From Diaporthe sp. PMI_573 (taxonomy: Eukaryota; Ascomycota; Sordariomycetes; Diaporthales; Diaporthaceae): a stretch of 64,000 bases of DNA. A program made the translations under genes and the position numbers. The notes under the pieces were generated by a model. It worked only from the letters and a program-made list of their open reading frames with translations. It ran no database searches and was not told the origin of the DNA. The DNA lies in the NCBI GenBank assembly GCA_021399435.1, contig JAJTUP010000006.1:1426001-1490000 (forward strand), in the 5' to 3' direction. Positions 53,034 through 64,000 of this stretch are shown here, piece by piece (within the stretch, counting starts at the first letter, position 1; every line of letters starts with the position of its first letter).

Positions 53034-55974
53034 CGGACCAGCCATATCAGGAAACATAGCAGGGCGATCATTTTCTCCCTCTCAGCAAGCCTGTCTTTCA
53101 ACAAACTTGTACGTACTACGCTTGCTACGTTACCTGCCTGCAGTCTGTCGAGACGAATGCTGCGCATGACTGGGCGCTTCTTTGTGTGCGTGGTCATGCC
53201 CAGAACCCACGAGCGCTGGCTGATGCTTTCCGGGGTTGCCCATTATAGCCATGCCTTTGTCATACTTTCAGGTATGATGCGATGATGGTGATGATGAATG
53301 GGGAATCCTAAATGGCGATGAGGGCGATGCAAAACAAGCCACCTGAAGCGTAATTCCCTGTCCTGCGTCGAGGGATTGTCGAGGGACGCCCATTGGGAAG
53401 CGATGTCATACACAACCTAAATCCAGGGCGATCAGGGTCCCTGGATTGCACATGATTTGTGTGCCGCGGCGGCTGTCGAGGAAAAGCCTTGGGGAACAGT
53501 TTCCAAATGAACAACGATCGTCATGATTTGCTCTGCTCCGCGGGCGATAGGGGTCTGATTCGTCAATCGGGCCCCCTCTGCGTGCCCATCATGCAGTGGT
53601 GACGTCGCCAGTGGTCGGCTGTCCCTCCCCAATACCCCAAATCGAGGGAGGGACAAGACCGGTTGTGTTTTTTTTTTTTTTTTTGGCTTCACAGGGTGAC
53701 AGGGTAGCTCGTCTGCCCCTCGGGTTGATCGCCGCGGAGCCGGACCGTTTGACAGATTGGAGTCGCGGCTTGTTGTGTTGGCGGTGGTAGACACACGAGG
53801 GGGTGGGTGTTCTTTTGGCAGCAGCAGGATTTGGGTTGGGTGTGAGGGGGGTAACCATGCACCCGCCTGCTTACACATTGATTGTGCAGTGAAGTGACCG
53901 CATCCATCTGGGGGGAGGTGCACATTCGCACACGCCAACTCCGAAGGTCCGAGCCTCCTCCAAGGTTCCGCTCTGGCCGGAGCTCAGAGCAAGAAACTGA
54001 GGCTTGATTACAATATCCCCCACCAGAGGCATGCTGGCTGGCAGGCTGCCTCTCAACAGTTCAGGAAATCTCTGCAGGCTTGCTAATCGTGTGTGTATTC
54101 TTGCTGGCCAAGCTGGTGCATCAAACCTGGCGAGGCCACCCAGGGCCCAAGACAGGTTTCTCCTGTACTTTCCGCTTTGGGCATGGCCCGGATGCCCTCG
54201 GGTGGAAAACATGGGTGGAAAACATGGGTGAAAATTCAGGGTCCTGTAGACCCTTGACTTACCGAGGCTGCCCGCTGTGCTGTGCCGCTGTCAGTTCCCT
54301 CCCGGCTGGGAACAGGTCAAGAGGCGTCTGCTCCGCCACAGCCACACTTGCTCGCATTTCCATCTCCTGCCACGGCATTCGACAACGGCCTGGGCGGGCT
54401 GCGGTGGGCCGATGCAACTTCCACGTGGTTCCCTGGCCCAGAAAACATGGTCGGCCACCACAAAACAGTTAGGCTGAGATCTGCACATGCTAACTGCTTG
54501 CTGCATCCAGTGTGCCAGTGTCTGCAGGCCGACAGGTTTTTGGTCCGACGAATAACCATGCTCGGTTCTGCAGTGCTTCCAGTCTGCAGCGACAAAGACT
54601 TGAGCCGAGCTCTCGTAGCCATTCACTCAACTACTTGATCTGACAGAAACCATGTCCCCAAATTAGGGATTAGACTACTGCTAGTGATTACCCTTCTCAG
54701 GAACAATCGTCGTGCTGCATGCAAGGCACGCGAGGATGTATGTGGCTTGTGGTCCAGACATTCGCCACACCCAAGGCCTTTCTTTTCCCTGTTCCAGTGT
54801 GGGCGTGCCCAAATGATCCGAATCCGCATGTGACGGGCCAGCCACACGCATGGGGTTTTCCAACAATGCCATCCCATCTTTTGCTGGGATTTTGCATCGA
54901 GTGCCACGTCGACGGATCAGCGTGAACATCCTCCTCCCTGCCTCCCTGCCTTGCCTCTCTCCCCTCCCACGCTGCCACGCATGAGTTCTAGCCAACCGAA
55001 TGCGTGTGTACGCACCTGGCTCGTGGCTGTGCAGCGACCGGGGCTGTCGGTCCTCACAAGCTTGTTGGGTTACCAGGACGGATGGTCGATACCTATCCAT
55101 GCTGGGCTTGGTGTTGGGCCTGGTATCGGCAGCATAGGTAGATGCCAGAGGTGCGTTGGCAGCGGGGCCAGCCCGAGGTTTGTGGCTCAGCCGTGGGTGC
55201 TAGGGTTCTTGGGCTGCTGGCATATCTTCGGCACGCGGCGGCCCCCCTGTGGGACCCTCCCCCATCATTCCCCACAGGCGCCCGAGTGATTTAATCAGGC
55301 CAGTTCGGTGCGGACCCGAGGAGGCGGAACGGCGGGCAGCTAGTGGCCCGTCTGTCACCCCGTCTCTATCTTTATTCCTGTCTCGTCTGTCCTTGACTGC
55401 CTCGCTTTTTCTTCGCACCCCGTGATCCTGGTCTTAGACTCAGCCCTACTTTTCCAGCCACGAGTCCATTACCAAAGGTACCACAGTGCTGTATTGCATT
55501 GAACTGCGTTTGTCAGACTCGACGTACTACGTATGCAGGGCCATCATCAACCTATCTGTCCTCACTGCCTAAGCCACTGGTCACGCGCTCGCCTTTGCAT
55601 ACGCATACGAAGCCCTCAACACTGGTGACTCATATTCTCGGTCGAGCTGCCTAGCTGTGATTGTCGGGCCTGGTGCTCGGGTTGGGTGGTTGTTGGATAC
55701 CTCAATTCGCAACCTGATGGCAGCCTGACTGTCCATTAAAAAAAAAATTAAAAAAAAAAATTGTTCATTTATCGATCGTCCCATGGGTTCTCTCAGACAA
55801 GACCCAAGACCTGAGGCCGAGACCAGGCCGAGGCCGTGACCATCGACCCATATGCAACGTTCACGCTTGGGCCCGTCGGTCTTGTCGCGCTCATGCAAGG
55901 GGCAGGCCGACCTGCCGCGCGCCTTGGTACGACGTCTTACGGGGCGCGGTTGGGTCCAGTCGGGTCCGCCAGGC

Positions 55975-55975
55975 T

Positions 55976-56012
<37 letters not shown>
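55975..56012. repeat. (CAACAG)n microsatellite
   Basis: About six hexanucleotide units. In one frame it would encode a glutamine run, but the surrounding frame has no other coding features. Confidence 0.85.
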
Positions 56013-56013
<1 letters not shown>

Positions 56014-57273
56014 GGCCTAATCCCTCCTGTTGGGAAAGGAAGAAGAAGCCTCGGCACGCCCCTGGTCGGATGTGTCAGCACTATAGAATTACTTGCTGGT
56101 ACTGACTGAATACACGGAGAACGGCCGGCCAGCCTGTAAGCGAGCAGAATTGTGGGGAACAAGGTACGCATGCGCCCCCCCCCCCCCATCATTTACGATC
56201 TAGATAGATCTAAGGATCTCTGCTGGGGTGAATTAAAGTCCTTCGGGAGTCAAATGAGGCCGTTAACCGCCAACCAGTAGCGCTAGTCGCGGTCTCGTTG
56301 GTCGCGAAGACGCCGTCGCTCTTCACACTCGGAATGCCAGATCATGCGTGCATCACCCACTCAATCAGCTAAGCCCAGCCTCATCGATTCCTCAGGCTTC
56401 GACGGTGCTCCAGGCCCTTCTATCCGTTTCCTCCCTGTTCTATGGCCTATTTCTGTCCGGGACACGCTTGTGCAGGTGAAACAGAAAAGGGCACCATCGG
56501 CGATAGGTCGGTTTGTGTCCATCGCGGTCCGGAAATGCACGAGATACCAAGAGGTGGGAGCGAAAAAGATGAGGAAGCAAGAGAGGGAAAAAAACCTCTC
56601 CCGCAGGGCCGCAGCAGCATCTGGCCAATCAGTGGGCCGTCGGCAGCCCAGCGTTGGGGGTCTCATTCGGCGGCCCCGACGCCGACCGATCCAAACCAAC
56701 CCACCCCGGGAGGTGTGGTGGGCAGCTGCCCTGCAGGCACATTCGAGACATACCAATCGCTGTCCCATTCGGCCCTTGTTTTGTCTCCCACTCTCGTCCT
56801 CACCTTTGGCCAGGCCATCGCACCAGCCTCGTTCCGAGAACAACACCCCGTTCCCGACCGGCCAGAGCGACTGCGAACACCGACGTGCAGCAGACAAAAA
56901 CTCTGTGAATAAGAACTGGTCGGGATTTACAGCCAATAAAATAGATCGCTAAATTCGATAAATTCCAACGTCGGCTCTCTGACGCATACGTCGATGAGCC
57001 ACCCCGGTGTGACCCAAAGGATTTTCCCGCGGCCGGCGCCCCGGAGATATTGTAAGCTCGACCCACGACTGCGGAACCGCGTATGCTCGTGCATTTTGCG
57101 TGCGTTGCATGTATATGTCAAACGGGTTTCTTTACAGAGTTACTCACCTCTGCGGTGAGCATAATGTCTCATCATCAGTAGTCTCTCTCACTCTCCTTGC
57201 GGCGCCCCGCGGAGCACAGGCAGACTCATGATGAGCAATCACATCACACATAAAATGATGCTGCACGTGCCAG

Positions 57274-57372
57274 TAAAAAAAAAAAAAAAAAGCTTGGTCA
57301 TATTCAGGCAGAAGGAAAAGAGAGAGAGAGAGAGAGAGCCGTCCTGTGCCTGATGACCCACCCCCCCCCCCC
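57274..57372. repeat. Cluster of homopolymer and dinucleotide tracts: A18, (AG)n, C12
   Basis: An A run (about 57274-57291), an AG tract (about 57317-57338) and a C run (about 57361-57372) occur within 100 bases. Confidence 0.8.
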
Positions 57373-58980
57373 AGCCTCGAAATCCCCCGAGGGACGCGCA
57401 ATAGTCTTTGGGTAATGCAAGCAGTAGTCACTGTTCACAAAGACTCTGTGGCGCACATGACCTCAGGATTTCGGATTTCATGATACCCCGTGAAGGGGGA
57501 AAAGGCGGGTGTGTCGTCGAGGTGGCGACGGAGTCGTGTTTACTTTGAGGTTTCCAACATCGATACCCTTCCCCTCCCCTGCGAGGCTCGAGCCGGCGCA
57601 CCAAGACCGCACGTATTACTCCACCGGCGGCAGCAGCAACAACAATAACTTTGTTCTACGTAGGATGCATAGATGGCAAGTGGGGGGGCTCTTCCGGGCC
57701 TAAGCGTACAACCAAACACACCTGCATCGGGATACGAAGCAAATACGAGTAATGGCACGAGTATCAACCAGACCTCTCGAGAGCATTGTCCAACAAGCTT
57801 GCCGCCGCCCTGTTCCTGGGCTCTCGGGCTGGGCACCCCACATCCCTCACCTGCCAGGAAGGACATCTGGACACATCAAAGAAATCCATGGTGTGGCCTC
57901 AACCCACAGCGCAAGTGCAGCACATGCGTATGCGGTGCCACCGCCCGCCCACATCTGGGGCTTCGTATATTCAGCACAGTGACGCAGAGGAAAACCCAGG
58001 GCAAACCTCGCACTTCAGGTGTTCTGCGTGGCCGAGACAACCAAGAAGATCCCTTCTCCATCTGGTATACAGGCTACACAAACGCTCGCACTCTATTCTT
58101 GCTGACTTGCGAGTCCGGAAAAGCCTTTGGCCTGGTTCCAAGTCTGCAGGTCTGCAAGTTCTGTAAACCCACCCTGTTGCTGCAGGTGTGCAGCTCAGCC
58201 GCCTTCCGGGGGGCCTGCGGGAAGGCACAGAGAGGGTGTATGTGGTGTGTGGGTGGGGTGGGGTGTTTTCCCTCGTGTGGCAACTAGCACTAGCAACCCC
58301 TAAGAATAGTAATCCTTGTCCACAAGCAGGTGCAGATGTGCGTGCAGGGCATGCACGCCCTAGTACTACTGTAGGACAGTGTGCGGCTGCATGGCCCTAG
58401 CCCCAGGGTGAAGAGATTTATAAGGCAGTGTTTCTTTCGTCTGTGCAACGGTGAATAAGAAACATCAAATCCTCGGAAGGAGAGACACGATAGGATCGGC
58501 GAGGCCTGGCATATAGGGCTGTGGCAACACTTTAATGGATTTCCAGGCTGGATTGCTCGGGGCAACCTGCCAAAGTAGGAAGTTTTCATCATTCACGTAT
58601 GACATGCATGCGTACTGTAGAGAGAGCTGCGTGTGCTCAGAGAGGGAGAGGGAAAACTGGTGTGTGTGTATGCACTGCCCTCATGGTCTTGCAACATGAT
58701 GCACCGCATGCACACACATGCGCACACACAAGGGCCAATAACAATTGAAGCATCGACTCTATCGTCAGGATATCTCTGCGTACAAACATCCACGTTCGCA
58801 ACTATCCAAGAACGTCCGGCCACCATTCTAACCCAGTCCCTACCACGCCCCTGCGCTCTAAAGAATACATTGGTCGCACAGGTAGGTCCAAAAGGGCATC
58901 ACGACGCCTCAAAGCGTCTGTCGCTGCGGCCGTGGAGTTCAAAACCAGGTTTTGCGGGCTCGGGCAACCACAAGCTGCCT

Positions 58981-61900
58981 TCAGTATGTTCCAGCATTAA
59001 TTATCAACTATTGGTCCGTAATATTAGCATGTCCCGTCCGACTCCTGGGTGGCAAGTTGGGCGCTCGAGAAGGGTTGGTCACTACTCACATCGATCAACT
59101 TCTCTGTCTGCGCGAAGCACGCCTTGTCTGGCTCCTGCTGCGGGTTCAGCGAGCAGAAACGCCAGAGGCCTCCGAACCCGATGTCCTCCAGGATCTCGTT
59201 GAGCCCCGACCCGCCGCCAGACTCCATCGCCGAGGCAAACTTGGGTTTCGACGTCAACGTCTGCAGGAGGCTGTGGGCCGACTCGAGCGTCGTCGAGTTC
59301 TGGCAGTGCAGCAGCGTCTCGTCAAGTATTGCCAGTATCGGCCCGCACAAGTGCAGGATCACATTCGGGCGTCCACTTGCCAGGTCATCCATCCACTGTA
59401 GCGCCCGGCTCTGTACCGCGTCCTCGAGATACGCGAAGTCGATGAGCTCGATTGCAGAGTTCAGCAGCAAGTCCTTGTCCTTGACTGCGCTGAGCTTCTC
59501 AGGGGTCCGCGCCTTCTGGACGCCTGCCATGCTTGACGGTGGCTTAATGCCCGCCAGCCAGAGAGTGTCTTTGAGCTCGTCCGGTGTCACCACTCTTGAC
59601 AGGATGAGTGAAAGGTATGGGGAGTAAGGCACGTCCTTCAGTTTCTTGGAAGAGGCTTCTGCTCCGTCGATCGGACTTGCGACCGTCTCCGTCATGTCCA
59701 GAAAGGTAGCGAGCACATGTAGAGCTGTAGCTTTGGTCATGGTGTCTGACAGGCCCCGGACCAGACATGCGCACACTGCAAAGTGGAAGTTCTCAGCAGT
59801 AAAGTGGATGCCGTAGAACGCGTCCAGTGGGAGCGCCACCTCCTCAAGCTGCTCACGGCCCTGCAACAGGTGTGCCACGAGCTTCGGGCCGCGGTTGTCG
59901 CCTGATGTATTGATATTGGTGAGCACCGATTCCAAGAACACCGCTGCACAGTTGAACAGGTTAATCGGGACAAGCCTCAACAGGAATGTAGCGAGCCAAA
60001 ACAACTGCACGCCATAACGGGATGTCGAAGGAAGTTTCGCCATCATCCGGGACAGTGCTGTGACGATTGCCACCAACATCTCGCTGCTGCTGTCCTCGCC
60101 GCTGAAGCGTGTGATACTGATCCGTAGGGCTACGAGAACCTGATACAGAAGATCGTCGTCAACTTCTTCCCTTGCGAGGCAGCCCATGACGGAGAAAGCA
60201 CGAGGCTGGATGGCTGGGTTGTTCTGGAAGGCTGTGCTGGCCACGAGGCTCATCCAGCGCGATCGCCAAGCATTAGCCATGTCCGTGGAGATGGCTGCGA
60301 CAGAACATATCTCAAACATAATACCAGCCAAAATCTCCGTCGCCGCCAGGTTGGGGCCGTACTCCTGTGTTGTTGACATTGATGCTCCGTCGCGCCCGGG
60401 GAATGCGGGCGTGATGCTCCAAATTTCAGTCCTGGTCTCCGACAAGGACTCAAGAATGCTCTTGAGCTTGGCCTGGCGCGTCTCATCCAGATAGAACGAT
60501 GTACAGGCCGCGTGTATGGAATTGACCAGGAGTCTATGCACCAGTATGCGGATATCAGGCGAGCCTGTGTTCGCGAGCATCGTTACGATGTGGAAAATCT
60601 CTGGCAAGAACATCTGCGCCTGTATCCCACTGTCAAATGACAGCGATACACAGAACTGCAGCAGGATGCAGACCTCTGGCCAGACCACGTTGTCAGGCAG
60701 GTATTTGCTCTGCCGCATTGAAGACCGGTTCATAGCCTTCCGTAAACGAGTGATTATTTTGCCGCGAAGTGAGATGCTGCCGATCGCCGTGACAATCGAG
60801 GTCAATGTCTCGGTCTGTTCATCGTGGAGACCTATGCTCAAAGCCGTCTTGATCACTTCTTCGAGGAAGATATCGAGGAGAACCTCGTCTCCTTGGATGG
60901 CCGGCCAGATCGTCTGCTCCAGCGTGAAGCTCAAGGTTGGGTCAGACAGCGTCACGTCAATAAGCTTCCGGAACAGACTCGCAATCTTGTCGCGACCTTT
61001 GTCACTGTCGGACTCAGCCGCCAGCACTGACGATCGGAGACCTGGCAGCCACGGCGCGAGATACGCCAGACTCAAAGGCTTCTGCTCCTCGGAAAAGCTA
61101 TCCCAGCCGACGAAAAATTCATTGAGAAAATCCGACGTGAGCTGAGGCTCAGCCTGGGCGAGCGTCTTGCTAATTTCCACAATGAATCGTGACGGATCGA
61201 GGGGCACCGCAATATCTAGAACCAGTCAGCAGGCGCGCTCTGAGATTTAGCCCCAGGAGTTTCAACCCGGATCTTGGCTTACCTCGTGTGCACACCACCT
61301 TTGATGCGACGGTGAAATTGAAGGCTTTGCATAGAGCGCCCAGCAGATTGTATGAAGAAAGCCGCAAGACATGATCGGGGCTGGCCAGATTTGTTAGGGC
61401 AAGATTCAAAAGCGTACCCGGCACATCTTGTGGACGGATGAGTCTTTCAAATGATTTCAGCGACCGCGTGTCCTTGCCGTACTTGGCTTTCGCGGCGCGA
61501 ATTGTCTGTAAAATCTCCGCCTTTTTAGGGCTGGTGAAGTACATGATAATTTTGCCATTGTCAGCCCGGAGGCCAAATGCCGACTCATCGTCGGGCTTCA
61601 CGTTCGTAGGCGCCTCATCCACGTCGCCAAGTCGGAAAATATCGTTAATGGTGGCGCTGAGGCGGAAGTTAGGGTGTACCTCCTGTTTCTCTGCTGTTGT
61701 TATCTGAACGAATTGGCTGCCAACCATGACCCGGCAGGCGATCCTTCCTTTCGTTTTGGACAGGCGTACGACTGGCTTAAAGTCGTAGCGTGTGTCCGCA
61801 AAGACGCTGATTGTTTCCTTTGGCAGGTGTAGCTGGTTGAAGTGGAAATGATTTTGCAGCTCCTTGATACTGCCGACGAGGTGGTACTCAATGTTATTGG

Positions 61901-64000
61901 GGTTGAAGACACTTGCATCTTTTCTGGTTGAGACGCGAAGAACGCGGCGCAGGCATTTGCTTTACGTTGTCAGTCATTTCAGCGTCCTAATCACACTCTA
62001 TGTAAGTCAAGACTCAGCTTACCGGAATGCACTGTTCATGTTGTAGATGTAGACGCGACTAAGCTGCTTCGACAGCTCCGTGGGAGTGAGAAGTTCCAGC
62101 TTGTGGAAGAGCTCATCCTGGGGCTCGTCATTCTGCCCGTTGTAGCAGGTTGCGTCGATGAGGAGTCCGAAAGGTCGATGCCAAAGGCGGCTGGCGATCT
62201 GCTCGTGTGTCAGTAAGGCGAGGAATTTTGGGCGAATAGGGGTCCCGTTAGCGACAAGAAAAGGCCATATGATCTTGTCTCCACTAACCTTCAAGTAGCA
62301 GTATATCAGGGTGTCATAATCAATATTCTCGTCGTCAATGTTCCTCAAGATAATGCAGATGATAGACAAGCCATCCTAAATGCGGAATGTCAGCCGTCAG
62401 CCATGGCTTACAGGGAAGTGCCAGGATTTTCGAGGATCTTTTTGGGCTTACCTTGCTCTCTCCACCATCATACACAGCCCTCGCTGTGACAAATGATTCG
62501 GTACTGCGGAACGCATTGCGAAGCATAAAATTTTGGAACCGAGAATAAGCTGGTGGGCTGTTGGCTGAGATCAAGGGCCTATTCCAAGTAACGGCCAGCG
62601 CTGGTGGACCAAGGTGCGAGATGAGGTTTCTGAGTGGCTCAAGGACAGGGGACCGCATGCGGGAAATCTCAGCCGGAGTTCGAACAAAATCTCTTCTCTC
62701 CTGGGAGGCGAGGCGCTGCCGCACTTGGTCCCAGTGGTCGTAGAGGAAGCGATGTAAAGCCACGCAGGAGCCAAAGTCGAAGGATTCATTCGTGCTGGGA
62801 GGGTCCGTTTTCTCAGGCGATACGGAAATCTCCCGCAGGAAAGTCGTCACCCTGTATATGTTCTGAGTAAGAAAATCATTTAGCGGGAACATGTACGGTT
62901 CTTTGGCGCCGAAGAGCACATTGTTGGCCAAGTTTTGGACAACTTTCGCGATAAGAAGAAGCCCCCGACGCATCTCCTTGGACGGAGCAGTCGACACTAA
63001 GCCTTCGACTTCAGGTGCCACAATAGCCGGACAGAAGAACCGGAGGAAGATGAAGGCGCCAACGGCAGTGTATTTGGCCTCCGGGAATCTAGGCATGACT
63101 GCCGTCGATATGATGCTGCAGATTTTCCTGAATGGCGACGGTATGTTTGCCGATGAAGCACAGATGTCGTCAATGAAAACCTTGGCGACTATGCGAAGCT
63201 GCAACGCATTTTTCTGGAGTTCCTCCTGCGACGTGACACGGGCTGGGTCGAGCTCAAGATCCAGGTCCTTTGAAGTCAGCATGAGCCGCTCCACGACTTT
63301 TTGCAATGTTGCTTTCAGGTATGCCGTGCCCTTCCACTTTGCGTAAATCGAGAGCATCTTCGTGGCCACGCAAGTCCTCCTTAGCAGCTCGGATTCATTT
63401 TCCGTGTCCTCGATTTCTTGTTTGACCAGAGCTTCCAGCAGGGCAAAGCTCATACCTCGGGTCTCAAATATGTTCAGCAGCGATATCGTCACCTCATCAA
63501 CCTCGCTGCTGGGGCATACTGCGCTGATAGCAGCCGCCAGTGTCGTATCAGTTGTCAGGAGATCTAGCAATTCATCGTATTTTTCAGTGACGGCAGTGTC
63601 GGACAGGTTATTGAACTCAGTGCCTTGCATCAGGATGTTGTAGAGAACTTTCACGAAAGCTGTTCTTATCTCAACGTTCTCATGGTATCCAATACTCAGA
63701 GAGTGCTTCAGGCCGACGTCAATGTTTGCACTGAGAAGATTGGAAAGCACGGTGATTGCAAGCTCAGAGCTTGTTATGCTGTCGTCCCTCGCCGTCGTGC
63801 CGTGATCGTGCCTGCTCGCCTCGGCTGACTCCAGATTCAGAAGCGACAGAAACCGGTTGAAGTAAGTGTGGAACATCTGTGACTTGAGCTCACTTGTTCC
63901 AACATCTGACTGTCCATCGCCTGGTTGTAGGGGCAGACGATAAGTCAGCTCGGCGAGCGACCTGAGACAAGCCCTGTCGAGATCTCTCTGAATTCTGAGT
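58981..64000 (-). CDS. IRA1: Neurofibromin/Ira-type Ras GTPase-activating protein (5' end outside window)
   Basis: Switches Ras off by stimulating GTP hydrolysis, lowering cAMP/PKA signalling in fungi. Minus-strand exons in view are >64000-62452, 62375-62023, 61959-61283, 61215-59090 and 59007-58981, covering 1,576 C-terminal codons; the open frame continues beyond 64000. The catalytic region has the arginine-finger segment LLRRTCVATK (codons about 63366-63392; aligned to LFRGNSLASK of NF1, finger Arg kept), VERLMLTSKDLDLELDP, and FLRFFCPAIVAPE. Next come a Sec14/PH-like module (DGLSIICIILRNID...LIYCYLKV; then VFADTRYDFKPVVRLSKTKG) and a long helical C-terminal region (about 750 residues) typical of Ira proteins. 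The last exon has nine codons (LIINAGTY, stop), called from a GCTAAT branch site and CAATAG acceptor. Confidence 0.93.

Larger units (their letters stand above)
51899..58980. other. 7.1-kb gene-poor region between the RPN4-like gene and the RasGAP gene
   Basis: Upstream of the RPN4-like gene and downstream of the RasGAP gene. I checked the larger open frames (202-204 codons at 55581-56192, 56344-56952 and 57673-58287) and none has a recognisable domain or spliced continuation. Features seen: TATA box, a 20-base palindrome, a G-quadruplex motif, CAACAG repeats and mononucleotide runs. No transposon termini or tRNA recognised. Confidence 0.5.

Noticed and set aside
55836..56105. Poly-glutamine open frame
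   Set aside because: The glutamine run is only the CAACAG microsatellite read in one frame; the flanks have no coding character.
55581..56952. Open frames of 202-203 codons in the 7-kb gene-poor region
   Set aside because: Compositionally biased, cross microsatellites and A-runs, and no spliced extension with conserved reading was found.
57673..58287. 204-codon plus-strand open frame
   Set aside because: No domain; composition looks like translated non-coding DNA.

Overview
The window is nuclear DNA of a filamentous ascomycete (Pezizomycotina, most likely Sordariomycetes). The evidence is short introns of about 48-150 bases with GTRNGT donors and CTAAC/CTGAC-like branch sites, a pentafunctional AROM gene, fungus-specific families (Ilv6, Gta3, Rpn4-type and DUF726 proteins), GC-rich coding sequence and intergenic DNA full of mononucleotide runs and microsatellites. 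I see no operon, CRISPR array, prophage or intact transposon. The exon structures were read by hand from splice signals and reading-frame continuity.

Layout: OPT oligopeptide transporter (+, 151-2566); PRMT3-type arginine methyltransferase (-); USO1/p115 tether (-), divergent from ILV6 (+), the regulatory subunit of acetolactate synthase; ARG3 ornithine carbamoyltransferase (-), convergent with ILV6; a DUF3712/LEA-like membrane protein (+); a DUF726 alpha/beta-hydrolase-fold protein lacking its serine nucleophile (+); GTA3/GatC-like mitochondrial amidotransferase subunit (-), divergent from SEC17 alpha-SNAP (+); a U2 snRNA gene (-), divergent from RRP12 (+); VTI1 SNARE (-); a COG2907-type FAD oxidoreductase (+); COX11 (+); RAV1 (+); ARO1 (+); a 3.5-kb gene-poor stretch; an RPN4-like C2H2 regulator (-); a 7-kb gene-poor stretch; and the C-terminal 1,576 codons of a neurofibromin/Ira-type RasGAP (-) that runs off the right edge.

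Most genes are housekeeping. Three groups recur. Amino-acid biosynthesis (ILV6, ARG3, ARO1) has Gcn4/CPC1-like TGASTC motifs upstream. Golgi/vacuole trafficking and vacuolar function includes USO1, SEC17, VTI1, RAV1 and probably the DUF3712 protein with two acidic dileucine signals. Mitochondrial biogenesis includes GTA3 and COX11. I found no evidence for a dedicated new multi-gene system. The most unusual items are the DUF726 protein with Gly in place of the nucleophilic Ser, the paired dileucine signals, an imperfect stem IIa in the U2 gene, and the two long gene-poor blocks flanking the RPN4-like gene.
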